DNA from: Scortum barcoo
Lineage: Eukaryota > Chordata > Actinopteri > Centrarchiformes > Terapontidae
NCBI GenBank assembly: GCA_023238725.1
Contig: CM041554.1
Span: forward strand, 23,732,050 to 23,796,049
DNA: 64,000 nt
Reading direction: 5' to 3'
In this document: positions 1 through 10,590 of the stretch, piece by piece
Layout: each line of letters starts with the position of its first letter
Position numbering within the stretch: position 1 is the first letter of the stretch
Notes under the pieces: generated by a model
Databases searched by the model: none
What the model saw: the letters and a program-made list of their open reading frames with translations, nothing else
Told to the model about the DNA's origin: nothing
Made by a program: the position numbers and the translations under genes

Positions 1-1026
1 AAAATAAAGAGTCTTTGATCATTTCAGCACGCATGACATTAAATTATCCAGGAGTTTCACAGCAGTGTAAGGATTCCTATATTGTATGACATCACTTTGA
101 TCAAAATTGCTCTTTGAAATTTTGCAATACACAAGTCATAATAGCATCACATGCCAGACGGCATACGACTGATCAGAGGTTTCTATGTAAACAGAAGAGG
201 TATAATCAGAGCCTCAGAGAGCCACAGAGCGCTAAAGAAACCAGGTTTAAAGAAAGTGGAGAAAAAGCAGCTGGGCTGGCTTTCCACTGGCAACCACATA
301 TTTCATGGTAGACATTTAATTTCAGTAGCTTGTAGCTTAACCATTATGGACATGAAACATACGAATAAAGGTCAAAGAAACACAACAACAATCAATGCAA
401 AATTGTGAGGTCCTTTCTCATGCAGCTGAGAAAGAGTGAGGTCCATTTAGTAGTTTGCTTGTCAGTCATTTTAAAAGCACCTTGAATTGCACTTACATGA
501 TGTTCTGTCATATCACATGATTTTCTTCCGAACACTACATTTCCCCAGCTGTCAATAGATCTTCCAGAGCACAAAAATTAAATTTAAAATTCCTCTTGTC
601 TTCCTCCCTCCTGAGATGTGATCAAAAGCTCCAGAACAGCTACTAAATGGACTTTGTGGTGTGATTGATTTGGGATGTTTTGAGGTTTAATCTAAAGCCG
701 CACAATGGTGGCTCCAGAGAGCAGGTTGAGGTGATAAAGTAACTGGCACACATTTATCAGTTGTGTAGGTTCACTGTGTAATGCTCCATGCAAGGCCAAC
801 AGGAGTAAAAGACCAGAAAGCAACACTTTACCTTGAAGGTAATGCTTCCTCGCTGCCATTTAAGAGACGGTTTGTACTTGGTTCTGAGGTTTTCATTTGT
901 CAGTTTTTCAGTGATTTCCAGTGAGAGACCATAAACTAGACCACTGTAAGAATAATTGGTGCAAACAGGCTAAATCTACAATATTTCAAATCTACAGTAA
1001 TGCAGCTTATAGCTCTTTAATAGCAT

Positions 1027-1370
1027 CCTCCCTCTATCTCTCTCCCCCTCTTACTCTCGCGTTCATCCTGCTGTCCTCTCAGCCAGTCTTCCCCTCGTAT
1101 ATTTCCAGCGCCTCTCCGCACCTCGTCATCCCTTCCACAATTTATGGATCTCTCTCTCCTCGCTCCTCTCTCCTGTCCTCATGTCTCTAAATCTATCCTC
1201 CCTTCTGAATTCTCTATATCTCCCCTCCTTTCCATATACCACTCTACCTTCAACCCTTTTCCTTTCCTCTCATCCTCCCTTTTTTTTTACTTTTCTTTTC
1301 TCTCCTTGTTCAGACTCCATCCCTGACCTCCTCTTTGTTCTCATGTTTTTTTTTTTTTTTTGTCGCTTGG
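1027..1370 (+). repeat. Pyrimidine-rich tract
   Basis: About 340 bases dominated by C and T on the plus strand (TCTCTCC, CCTCC, TTTCTTTT runs), ending in a T homopolymer near 1346-1361. It is low-complexity, and the short frames through it are rich in Ser, Leu, Pro and Phe, as expected of a translated CT tract. Such tracts can form triplex (H-DNA) structures. Confidence 0.8.
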
Positions 1371-1655
1371 TTCACCTACAGTTCAAATTTAAGACGTAAT
1401 CATTTCATACATCCATAAACATCAACTCCTCAGATTTACCTCAGTGCCACTGAGCTGACTCTTACATGCTGCTCTTGTACAGATATGCAGTGTGATCACA
1501 GGCAGGCGGGTTCAAAACATTTGACCTGACCACTATAACTTTTTAAAAATTTGGCTCACTTCATTTCAGCAGCTTAGCAGGGATACATCACAGGAGCACC
1601 AGGTGACACAATGAATTAGTTTTACCACAGAGCAATTATAACAGCGGTGACTCCC

Positions 1656-1790
1656 TCTGCACTATGCTCCTCCTCTCACTTCGTCCCTCTTTTCTTTCTC
1701 CTCTCCCTCCTTTTTCTATCCCCTGTCACCTGTCCATCTCCTCCTCTCTGCTGTGTCCTTTGTTTCTCGCCCCTCTGCCATCTACTCGTT
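1656..1790 (+). repeat. Second pyrimidine-rich tract
   Basis: About 130 bases of CT-rich sequence resembling the tract at 1027-1370 in composition. Low complexity, no coding signal. Confidence 0.7.
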
Positions 1791-2724
1791 CTGTCATTGT
1801 CTTCTTTGCTGGTCTAAGAAGTGCTTATAGTCGAGTAGCCGACTGTAAATCTTGTTTTTGCTGACCTCCAGTGGTTTAACTCCTACAGCAGTGATGGACA
1901 GGTGGACTCCAGGACACTGATGTCACTGCTGGGTGTGGTTACAGGTGCAATAAATCCAACCACGCCCTGAGGTGATGCTGCCAAACTGTGTATATCATAC
2001 CCACCCTACCTCAGTCAGTAGCATGAGGTTTATTGATGAATCAATAAAAACAATATCGTAATGTGTGTGTTATGTGGTAATAATATGCCAGTCAATGGGC
2101 CATCTGTCTGCACAAGCACTTTAAAGTCCAGTTGAGATGATCCTTCTGTATAAAGAAACAGATCTGCTTTGTTAAGCACATGTTCTGTGTGTGACCTCCT
2201 TTAACAAAAACCTCCAACCAGAAATTTGTATTTGATATTCTTAATTTTGTTGATAAAACTGTCTATAATATTCACTATTTCAGTGAGAATCTGAATGCAC
2301 CTTTAATCATAATGAAGTATGTATAAATGGATGTATTGGTGCTGTAACATCAGTAAAGGTTCTGTAAACCGCTTCCACCTCTAATCTCCCCTCGCTCCCT
2401 CTCTTTCTCCGCTGTCTCTCATCCTCTCTCATCCCTGCCGGCCTGCTGTAATCTAACCCCCACCCCCACACCCCCCCCCATGCTGGTAATAGATGGCCGG
2501 TGTTGGTCAGTGTGACGGAGTCATTCTGCTGCCAGTCCATCTACCTACTGGTCAGATCTATACGACAGCAGCTTCACACTATAAATCAACACACACACAC
2601 ACACCTGCAGCCTCTGATGCGTGCTCGGTCTCCCTCCATTCTGACGATTGATGCGCACCTTGTTGCTTGCTAAACGGATGAGATAATTAAACCCCACGCA
2701 TCCTCTCCCTGTGTGTGTAGGTCA

Positions 2725-2792
2725 ATGTGTGTGTGTGTGTGTGTGAATACCCTGCTGTTACATTGTACACACGCACACACACACACACACAC
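2725..2792. repeat. Inverted (TG)n...(CA)n microsatellite pair
   Basis: A (TG) run at about 2725-2744 is followed, after roughly 22 bases, by a (CA) run at about 2766-2792. The two arms are reverse complements, so the pair could fold into a hairpin. Both runs are separately expandable microsatellites. Confidence 0.9.
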
Positions 2793-3421
2793 GACTAGAG
2801 GACACACATCCACTCTGTCTTCCTCTCTCCTCTCAACACACACCATTACACTACAAACACACACTCTCTGGCGCTGCCCTTGCGTTCCTGCTCACAAACA
2901 CAAACATACAATCTCTCTTTCTCTGTACACACTCACAGAAAGCAAGAGGGAGGGAGGGAGAGAACGCACCTGCTGGGCTGTAAAGCACTCAGACAAACGG
3001 CGTCTGTGTTTGGGAAGACTTGAAAAAATGGGAAAATTATACAGTGGAACCAAAACGGCACCCTTTCACCCCAAGGTGCCTTACCCCAACACTGTGGGGA
3101 ATTCTTGGGGCGTATACCCAGTGTTTATTCAGATAGAGTGTGTGTTTCGGTTTGCACTGAGGTCAGTTCATCTAAAAAGGCACTGAAAAGGTCCAGGGGC
3201 CCAACTGATCAGGGATCTGGAGCCTCTGTTTGAAGGGACCACTAACATTTCTTACTAGAAAGTAAATTTAACAACTACAAAGCTGCAAAATAAAAAAAAA
3301 AACACAAGAGAAGTGAAACAACTGTTAAGAGATGCAAAATGCCCACAGATGCAACAAAACACAGCCACCACTTTACTTTACTGTACTTTGTGTCTCTTTC
3401 AGCCTGGGGGTCTTGCTCATG

Positions 3422-3450
3422 TGTAGGAGGAGTGGGGGGGGGGGGCTTTT
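3422..3450. repeat. G-rich run
   Basis: A plus-strand G tract (10 G in a row at about 3437-3446) lies inside GGAGGAGTGGG-type sequence. It has the composition of a possible G-quadruplex, but only one long G block is seen. Confidence 0.4.
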
Positions 3451-3861
3451 ACATGTTGGTGCCCAGGGGCCCATTGTTCATATTAAGTCCACGTGGAAAG
3501 GAAAAAGAGGAAGGTGAGGGACCTCCACCAGGCAACTCAGACTGAACAAAATGAGATTTTCTACATTTTCAGCTGACTTGGGGTGTTTTTATCCAGCATC
3601 TCTGGCTGAACGCTCCCGCTCTTCCCCTCCAGGGCCCGTCTTTAACCCACGATGCCCGGCTTTTAGCGCACTCACGTTACTTCATACACACGCAGAGGCG
3701 CAGTTTGATGAATGAATAATGAGCAGCCTAATGGCCTCACGGCGAGTTCAAAGCACCAAAACAGTCGAATCAAAGTATTTAAGACTTCCACCTGTGTACG
3801 TCCACAAAGCCGCTGTTTGTGGAGGCTTCACGCGAGCGAGACACACATGCCATTAGACGAC

Positions 3862-3880
3862 TCACACACACACACACACA

Positions 3881-3914
<34 letters not shown>
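3862..3914. repeat. (CA)n(TC)n compound microsatellite
   Basis: About 29 bases of CA repeat run directly into about 23 bases of TC repeat. Open frames through here are just repeat translations (Thr-His, Ser-Leu). Confidence 0.95.
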
Positions 3915-3915
<1 letters not shown>

Positions 3916-4017
3916 CCTCCTCATTCGTGCGTAAAAACGCTCTCTCTGCCTCTCGGTCTCTCAGCTCACACAAACACCCACGGACCAGGCGCGCACACAA
4001 ACGCAGAGAGCGAATGA

Positions 4018-4112
4018 CTCTCTCTTTTTCTCTTTCTCTCTCTCTCCCTTCCCCTCCATATCACACGCACACACACACACACACACACACATACACACAC
4101 GCACACAAACAA
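4018..4112. repeat. CT-rich plus (CA)n microsatellite
   Basis: A CT-rich block (about 4018-4050) is followed by a CA repeat (about 4062-4103) with occasional CG interruptions. It sits at the left edge of the CpG-rich promoter region. Confidence 0.9.
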
Positions 4113-4119
4113 CAGCCCG

Positions 4120-5850
4120 TGAAGTAAAGTCACCGCACATGCGCGCACAAACGCGTAAAATCGGAGCGTGGCATCCTCTTACCTGCTGTTTTGGAGAAAC
4201 TAATCCTGAATCCGGGCGGCGCTGGTGACACAGTCTTGACCAGACAGGAAGAAAATGTTAAAATCTGCCGAAATAATCCCACCTCCGGCTCTCTCCTCGC
4301 GTCTCTCCTGCGTCCGATGCAGCCAATTTCTCAGCTCTCCAAACTGGAGGGACCAAAGACAGATAAATGAAAGGGGAGAGGAGGTCGTCTCTTCTCCTCC
4401 TCGCCCTCTGCCAAAAAAAAAGGGAGATTTACTGCCTAAAACGGGAAAGTCTGGCTGGCTGCAAAAAAAGGAGAATAAAATCCCTTTCCTCTCCTCTCCC
4501 TCCTTCTCCAAGATGTTGGAAAGCGAGCGAGGTCTGCTCCAATTAACCGCAGTTACGCATCCTTCCCCTTCTCTCTCCTTCTCTCCTTCCTCACCTCCGC
4601 CCTCCGTCTATCCCACTGCTTTCTCTCAGGACGGGATGTGAGACAGAGACAAGTAGGTAGACCTCTGCGCTCAGTCTGTCTCCGTCTCTGTCCGGGTAGT
4701 GGTGTGGAAGAGTCGCTCTACTTTGCGCAGCCAAAAATAACTTCCAATCTCCAAACTGGAATCCCGCGAAGCACTCGTACTATAATAATCCCAGTTAAAT
4801 TCTTATAATCATTTCACAGTGGAGCGTTTGTGGCAATTATGAGTTTATAAGACACTCTTATAGTACTTTACGGCACTTTGTGCCCTCGTGGCACCGTGTG
4901 AATGTCCTACAGGGGCTTTAACTCAGTGCGGACTTAAGATTTCATTTTATTTGTGATATATTCAACATTCATGTGATATTCCTAAAGGCAGTCAAACATC
5001 TTCCAGTTTATATATATATGCTTGATTATAAGTTTACTGTCGGATACTTCTTTGTTTTAAGCGTTAACTGGGGGCATTGGCAGGAAAGTCGCGGTCTTAA
5101 TGATGAGATAATCAATCAATAGAGTCCCACTTTGCAGGTCGCTGTCCTCAGTATATTGATCAGTCGATTAATCCATCCGGAGGTGCTGTTGGAGAGTATC
5201 TGCGGTGCAGACTTTACCTCCAGGCTTCAGTCCGCCGCAAGTCTGAGTTTGCCGGGTGATAATGTCCGACAGTCAATCAACCAATCAGCTGATCAATAAC
5301 AGCAATTAGTCCACGTCCAGGCGGAAGCCGACAGCATGAAATGAAAGGATTCAAGTCGAGGTCTCTCCTTATTTCTGCTCTCTTCTCCTAATCCATCCGA
5401 AGAGACATTTTTGGAAAGATGAGACCACGCGTGTTCTCCATCTCTCTCCTCCGCCTCTTTACTCTCCTCTCCGGTCCCTCACAGGTTAGGGGGGCTTCAC
5501 CCTCCTTCTCTCCTCTGGCTGCGATCCCGAGCTGCGCCTCTTTGCCAAAATCACGCAGAGAAAGTCCACTTGTTCAGACTTTTTGGAGATCCGTCCTGCA
5601 GCGCTGGAGAAGGAGCAGCGCGAAGCTCTCAGCTGCTTCTGTTGGGGTTTTCCTCCAAAAGGAGGAGGAGGAGGAGAGAGGAGCTGGAGCTCCCCGCTGC
5701 CAGCCACAGAGCACACAGGACGATGAGGAGAGGAGGAGCAGAGGAGGAGATGTGGAGGAACGAGCACCAGAGAGGAGAAAACCCACTTTTGGCTCGGTGG
5801 CCGGAATAACTGGAGAGAGGAAGAGATCAGATGCGCCTCTTCTCCCTTCT
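4120..5850. promoter_or_regulatory. CpG-rich region, probable promoter
   Basis: This is the only part of the window with repeated CpG dinucleotides and GC-rich stretches (for example around 4140-4230, 4680-4720 and 5215-5330), against an AT-rich background. It contains CCAAT-box sequence (ACCAATCAG near 5280), several ATTA/GATTAAT-type homeodomain-like motifs (5110-5180), and transcript-like features on both sides: a strong minus-strand splice donor at 4183/4182 and a plus-strand ATG at 5419. CpG islands mark most vertebrate promoters, so a promoter, perhaps bidirectional, is the natural reading. GC content and observed/expected CpG were judged by eye, not computed. Confidence 0.6.
4183..4640 (-). 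other. Probable non-coding first exon (5'-UTR) of an unidentified minus-strand gene
   Basis: Read on the minus strand, the sequence ends in AAACAGCAG followed by GTAAGAGG, a very good splice donor, at 4183/4182. The upstream part is purine/pyrimidine mixed, GC-moderate and CpG-containing, like a vertebrate 5' UTR. No ATG-initiated frame continues to the donor: the in-frame stretch here closes with TAG at about 4198-4200, so the exon is most likely untranslated. The 5' end is unknown; 4640 is only a guess based on where 5'-UTR-like sequence gives way to AT-rich sequence. The coding part of the gene would lie at lower coordinates, in or beyond the left edge. I do not recognise the gene. Confidence 0.45.
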
Positions 5851-5993
5851 AGTAATAAAATACTTCCTCGTTTCCCTCAGATACTTCACCACCTGCCCGG
5901 GGAAAGACAGATAAGAGACACAAAATCTGCCATTTCTTGCGGAGGCTTTTATCCAAAGTGCCTTAAGAGAGTCCACAAGAGAGCGCAGAGCAG

Positions 5994-6029
<36 letters not shown>

Positions 6030-6081
6030 CGCTGTGGGCAGAAAAAATATTAAAGAAATATATTTCCACCATGCGTGTTGA
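5419..6081 (+). CDS. Open frame in the CpG island, possibly a signal-peptide first exon
   Basis: An ATG at 5419 with A at -3 opens a 220-codon frame. Residues 1-25 (MRPRVFSISLLRLFTLLSG...) have the basic-then-hydrophobic pattern of a signal peptide. After residue 22 the DNA reads CCCTCACAG followed by GTTAGG, a possible phase-0 splice donor at 5484/5485. A first exon coding only a signal peptide, followed by a long intron, is a common vertebrate layout. The rest of the frame is low-complexity (Glu/Arg-rich, with a GA-repeat-encoded RERERE tail at 5997-6027) and looks like translated UTR or intron. Two short upstream ATG frames near 5335 precede it. I recognise no family, and a chance frame in GC-rich DNA is quite possible. 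Confidence 0.22.
5997..6027. repeat. (GA)n microsatellite
   Basis: About 31 bases of pure GA repeat at the downstream edge of the CpG-rich region. Confidence 0.95.
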
Positions 6082-6084
6082 TAT

Positions 6085-6250
6085 TCAAACCCGCACGTAT
6101 TTCCAGATGCCAGATAGTTTCCTGGCCCAGATAAAGAAGAAATGACTGTTGTTGGAGATAAGGCACCAATAGAAATGAATGGGACAGGCGGCCGGCTGCC
6201 TCATTCAGCTGCTCTCATCCCCCCATGTGAAGGGCGCTGTTCCTTCAGCA
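6085..6250. promoter_or_regulatory. Candidate conserved non-coding block beside the promoter
   Basis: Sequence of balanced composition without simple repeats (6110-6245), containing GATA-like AGATAAGG, ACCAATAG and CAGCTG motifs. It stands out from the flanking repeat-rich DNA and looks like a proximal enhancer. The judgement rests only on composition and motif density; no alignment was possible. Confidence 0.25.
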
Positions 6251-6255
6251 CCAGG

Positions 6256-6336
6256 ACACACACACACACACACACAGTGAGAGATCTTTAGATTATCTTC
6301 TTTTATTGTAGTTGCATTTTGAAGTTCTATTTTGAA

Positions 6337-6376
<40 letters not shown>

Positions 6377-6412
6377 GTGCGAAAGAGAGAGAGGAGAGAG
6401 AGAGAGAGAGAG
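6256..6412. repeat. (CA)n...(TG)n(GA)n microsatellite cluster
   Basis: CA repeat at 6256-6276, TG repeat at 6339-6372 (17 units) and GA repeat at 6385-6412. The CA and TG blocks are inverted relative to each other and separated by about 62 bases, giving hairpin potential. Confidence 0.95.
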
Positions 6413-6419
6413 ATGGGTT

Positions 6420-7840
6420 TTAGCCAGCCATTTTTCATGTCTTCTTGCTTGCTCTTATATCTTTTGCACCACAGATTTTTATTGACAGGAACAAACCAGA
6501 GGTTAGGAAAGAGAAGAAAGAAGGGAAATAAGAGAGGCGATGGCAGCGAGAGTGTGAGTGAAAGACAGAGAGAGTGAGAGAGAGGGAGAGAGAAAGAGGC
6601 AGTTAAATATGCAAGTGTTGCTGTTGAGGCTTTTGGTGTTTCAGGATGTTGAAAAGTGCCGCTTTGTTGCCCCCTTTTGGCAGTGGAGAGAAATTATCTG
6701 GGGGATGGAAGCTCACTGACAGAAAGAAAAGTTCAGAAATCATCACAAGTAAATCAGTACTGTAAATACGATTATATTCCGTGGTAATATGAAAAAGGTT
6801 AGTGCAAGTGAAAATCTAGTATAGCTCTACTAGATATTGTCTTGTACTGATTATTGGCAAGGTGCCTCAAGAATGGTAGAAATAACTACTGTATACTATA
6901 TAGGCACATTTGGTGTATAATGATCAGGTATAGGTAAAGCAAAACACTACATCACATGACCATAAATTCACATGTGTGGTTGTGGTATGAAAGTGCGAGG
7001 GGGCACTGAGCATCACTAAAACATTGGTGACACAATGTTTCGAAACAAAACAGAGATATCTCAGTTAAAATGGAGTGTAAAGGGGTTGTGTAGACAATAA
7101 GACTGTCATTTCAGAACTTCGAATTTATATGAAGATGTGTAAAATATATATAATATATATGAACACAGATCTGATTACATATCTGATTCCAAATCTGACA
7201 AAACATTTCTTTTTTATAGGATTAATCCCTTGAGATGGATGTTTTTTTTTTTCTCAAGAGTCAAACACATCTCACTCTCTTGAAAAATGACAATGAGATT
7301 TTAGTATTTTTCCTGTGTGGATATGTTCATATTATCCAATCATCATGTTCTCCAAATGAAACAGTATTTTGAGTAAAACTATACATTCAGTTAAATAGTT
7401 TGTCAGGGCCCTCCAGAATTAACTTCTGGGATGTATCATTTGTCAGCGGCCTGGAAAGCATTTAAAAATGAGAATCTGTACAACAAACAGCTCCTGTGTC
7501 AAAGTGATGTTTTGTTGACCCATCCATCCACCCTCTGTGGACTTATTTGCTCCCAAGAGTTATAATTACTGTGGCCTCATGAGTCTTTAATAGTTGAACA
7601 TGTTGTTTTTGAGGCATTCAATGAAATGACTGAGGCAGTCTCTCTAAAATGATCCCTAATCACTGTGGTCATAATTACTATTTGAACGCTCAGATATTTC
7701 CATTGATGCCATACTCACAAAGGATCTGCCTCACTAACCTTTGTGCAGAGAGCCACCATACACAGATGATATAAAGTCAGGATGTGAAGGTGCGACTGCA
7801 GATCTGACAAAAAGGTGAGACATTCAAAACACATGGGGCG
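6420..7840. other. Non-coding, no recognisable element
   Basis: AT-rich single-copy-looking DNA with a GA-rich patch at 6500-6600 and a small AT palindrome near 7140-7165. A sequence resembling a weak CTCF motif on the minus strand (CCAAAAGGGGGCAA, near 6670) is the only regulatory-like feature noted. No gene or mobile element seen. Confidence 0.5.

Positions 7841-7848
<8 letters not shown>

Positions 7849-7888
<40 letters not shown>
7849..7888. repeat. (AT)n microsatellite
   Basis: About 40 bases of alternating AT, flanked by short CA and TG runs. Perfectly self-complementary, so it can extrude a cruciform and is likely polymorphic. Confidence 0.97.
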
Positions 7889-7889
<1 letters not shown>

Positions 7890-7896
<7 letters not shown>

Positions 7897-8815
7897 TTGT
7901 GTGAAAATCTACATCCGTGCCTCATTAAAAATGTGCATTTGAGCGGTCTTGCAAACAGTACAGCTGTAGCTCTAGGAGGAAGTATAATGAGAATTCATTA
8001 GTGCATGGGTCCAGCATACCATAATTTAAGTCACGCTACGTGTCTAAGTTTGCAAAGTCTGAGGTTATACTGAGTCGTACAGACAGTAAGTACTCTGAAA
8101 TCATGCAGATTCAAATGTATTAAATATTAACAGACGTTAAGACGGACAATCCAGCTGCACAGTGAGGATCTGTGTGTGGTGAGACTTGTTAAAGCTTGTT
8201 ATCCTGAATGATGGCTTGTGAGAAGAGGCTGCTGGTGGGGATGGGTGATTTGGGGTTTTACTGACCATCTCAAAATGGAAAGCTTTGAAACAGATTAGAC
8301 AAACTAAGTTTAAATTAGACAGAAAAAATTGCACATACCATACACTGTATAATGTGACATACTGTGGTTGTTTCAAGTAAAACAGTTGTACACTAAAGGG
8401 GTAATTCATACTAAAATGAAATCTACACGTCATCTGAAACTTTTCCAAAAGGAACATTCATTCTCCTTAAAGCAACGTACTCTGAGTACTACCTTTAAAT
8501 AAACCGGAACTGTCTCAGAAGTATTTAATTAAAAAAAAAAAACTAACTAAATATACTCAGTTCTGTACTGATATTTTTGGTAGAGACAATTATATTCTCT
8601 TGTGTAGTGTGGTAATGAAACAAGAAGGGGATGTTGAGTTTCATCAGAAATGGTTCGTAGCAAGCTTGGATTGGATCAGGATGGTATCAGAACTTGAACT
8701 AAGTTTACGTTTATATGAAGACTATACGAGACACATGTTGTCAAAGTACACTACTTTTTGTGGTTTGAGGTAAAGGACTGCATCAGTATGCTAAATGGCT
8801 CAGAAATGTAATGCT
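7890..8815. other. Non-coding, no recognisable element
   Basis: AT-rich sequence with a poly-A run near 8529-8540. A 106-codon minus-strand frame (8137-8457) has no family resemblance or splice context. Nothing else supported. Confidence 0.5.
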
Positions 8816-8817
8816 GT

Positions 8818-9330
8818 CATTAATGCTGTTTAGCAGGTATAATGTTTAACTTGTTCACCATCTTAGTTTAGTGTGTTAGCATGCTGAATCTGCTAATGAA
8901 TTTTGAACACACATTACAGGTTGGGCTGAAAAGAATGTCATTAGTTTTGCAGGTATTTAGTCCTAAATAGTGAAAAATGAAAAGTCAGGGGATGACCAAA
9001 GTTATCCTGAGAAGGACATGAATGGTAATAGCTCATTTTATGGTGATTCATCTAATAGTTGTTGTGATGTTTCACTCAAACCCACAATAGTCAAGCTCAT
9101 GATGGTGCTAGGTAAAAAATCAGGGGGTTACTAAAATCATTGACTGTATAAAATGTGATCACAGTGTGTGCAGTAGTTGTGTCTGGACCAGGTCAAGTAC
9201 TAGACAAGTTCCAATTTTTCTGTGATGATGATGGTGTAATGGAATGTTTAATTTCACCCTGAGAGGGATATGAATATTTGTACCAAATTTCATGGAAACC
9301 CATCAAATATTAGTTTAGAGGAAAAATCAT
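8818..9330. repeat. Abundant teleost interspersed repeat (class uncertain)
   Basis: The phrases TTTAGCAGGTATAATGTTTA, CACCATCTTAGTTTAG, GTTAGCATGCTGA, AATGTCATTAGTTTTGCAGG, AAAAGTCAGGGGATGACCAA, TTTCACTCAAACCCACAA and ACCAAATTTCATGG occur in this order and match, from memory, a very common fish repeat. It has internal modules: the 'AAAAGTCAGGGG...CCAAAG' and 'GATATGAAT...TACCAAATTTCATGG' segments recur in diverged form about every 110-170 bases. This copy is degraded. Its exact class is not certain to me. Confidence 0.75.
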
Positions 9331-9559
9331 TGGATCACACGTCTGTTCAAAATGTGTGCCCATCAGTTTAATGTATAATGAGATATTTCTCTGGACAAGT
9401 GAAGTGCAATGTAAGCTGCTTGTGGTGTTTTTTAAAGTCAGGACGATCACAGAAGTCATCAGGACTCATTTACAGTCGGAGCCATTTTGAAACAGGCCTC
9501 ACTGACTGCACCTGGCTCAGAGGGGGAAACACGTGTATGAAGGCAGAACTAAGTTTGAG

Positions 9560-10590
9560 TGAGTAGATGTAGACTTGTTTTGACTTTGAGCTAAAACACT
9601 CTCAGTGTGATATATTTTCAACCAATTTAAGGTGGCCTCATGGTGGATTTCTCTGGAATTGGAATGATTCATCTGGCTTGGCAATTGAGCTCCTGGTCTC
9701 CTGGGGAAGATAGGCAGAGCTGTGGCTTCACATAGAGATCAGGCCTAAGTTTTGAGTGCTCGGTTGGGCTCGCTGACAACTGTTACCTAAGAGGTTCCAC
9801 AGTGATGATGAAGTCACTGCACTCTCCGACTGTGTCTTGGGTCTACTTTCAGATATAAGAAATGTCTGCCTTCAGCATGAGTATGTTGTAACCATCTGGG
9901 CCTTTAATAACAGCCGTGAAGCATAATGGAGAATGAAAGGAGTGAACCTTCAATGGCAAAGTAAGAGGCTCCTCTGCATTTTGTATTCCCTCCTATGTTG
10001 AGAGGGAATTCATTCCTCCTGTTGCCCTGAATGAAGACTGCAGAGTCGGGGTGTTTGGTTTTCATTTTTATTATCTGTCCTGATAGTAGGCATAGCATGT
10101 CATTTGCTTTTGCCTGAGGGGGGATGTACACAGCGGCAAAAAATGATTGAAGCAAACTCCCAGAGTGAGCAAAATGGCTTGCAGAGAAAAAGCAACGTTT
10201 TCAGCATGAGAGAGCTGAGTTGTGATTCAACAGGCGCGACCGAGCACCATTTGTTTCTGATATTAAAACATACATCCCCTCCCTTTCTGTTTTGCTGCTG
10301 ATTTGTGTATCGTGGTCTGCCTGAATCAGCGAATACTCCCACAGCTCCACTGTGCCACCAGAGTTGAGGGAGAACCAATTTTCCTGGAAATAAACTGCTG
10401 TGAAGTCATTGTTAGTCCTGGTCAGCAGTTGTAATTTATTCATTTTGTTGCTTTGGGTGTGAACACTGGAGAGCGTACTCGAGGAAGGGCAGCGTAGAAA
10501 CTTTTGTGTCCTCCAGCAGTGATGTGCTCTAGTATGTTTTCTCCTTCTCAAAGCTCTAATTATACAGGTCTGGGGGAAGGAATCCACATC
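9560..10590. promoter_or_regulatory. CNE-like block
   Basis: About 1 kb without simple repeats or recognisable mobile elements, with balanced base composition (notably 9990-10480). Short frames occur on both strands but none has splice context or family resemblance. Long repeat-free stretches like this, in otherwise repeat-dense fish DNA, are often conserved enhancers. Low confidence until aligned to other fish. Confidence 0.25.

Larger units (their letters stand above)
1..4180. other. Probable intronic/non-coding segment left of the CpG promoter
   Basis: No long coding frame. The stretch holds two long pyrimidine-rich tracts, several CA/TG repeats and otherwise unremarkable AT-rich DNA. If the minus-strand first exon ending at 4183 is real, this is the first part of that gene's intron 1. 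Two weak minus-strand splice-bounded intervals (497-560 and 832-943) lie inside it and are treated under findings. Confidence 0.4.

Noticed and set aside
3712..4148. Frames of 60-102 codons on both strands
   Set aside because: They are translations of CA/TG and CT/GA microsatellites (Thr-His, Cys-Val, Ser-Leu, Arg-Glu repeats).
4200..4511. 103-codon minus-strand frame overlapping the first-exon candidate
   Set aside because: It does not begin with ATG (the DNA at 4511 reads TTG on the minus strand), and it closes with TAG before the splice donor; it fits 5'-UTR sequence better than coding.
5486..5786. Minus-strand frames in the CpG island
   Set aside because: Ser/Pro/Leu-rich, antisense to GC-rich GGAGGA sequence; no family resemblance or splice context.
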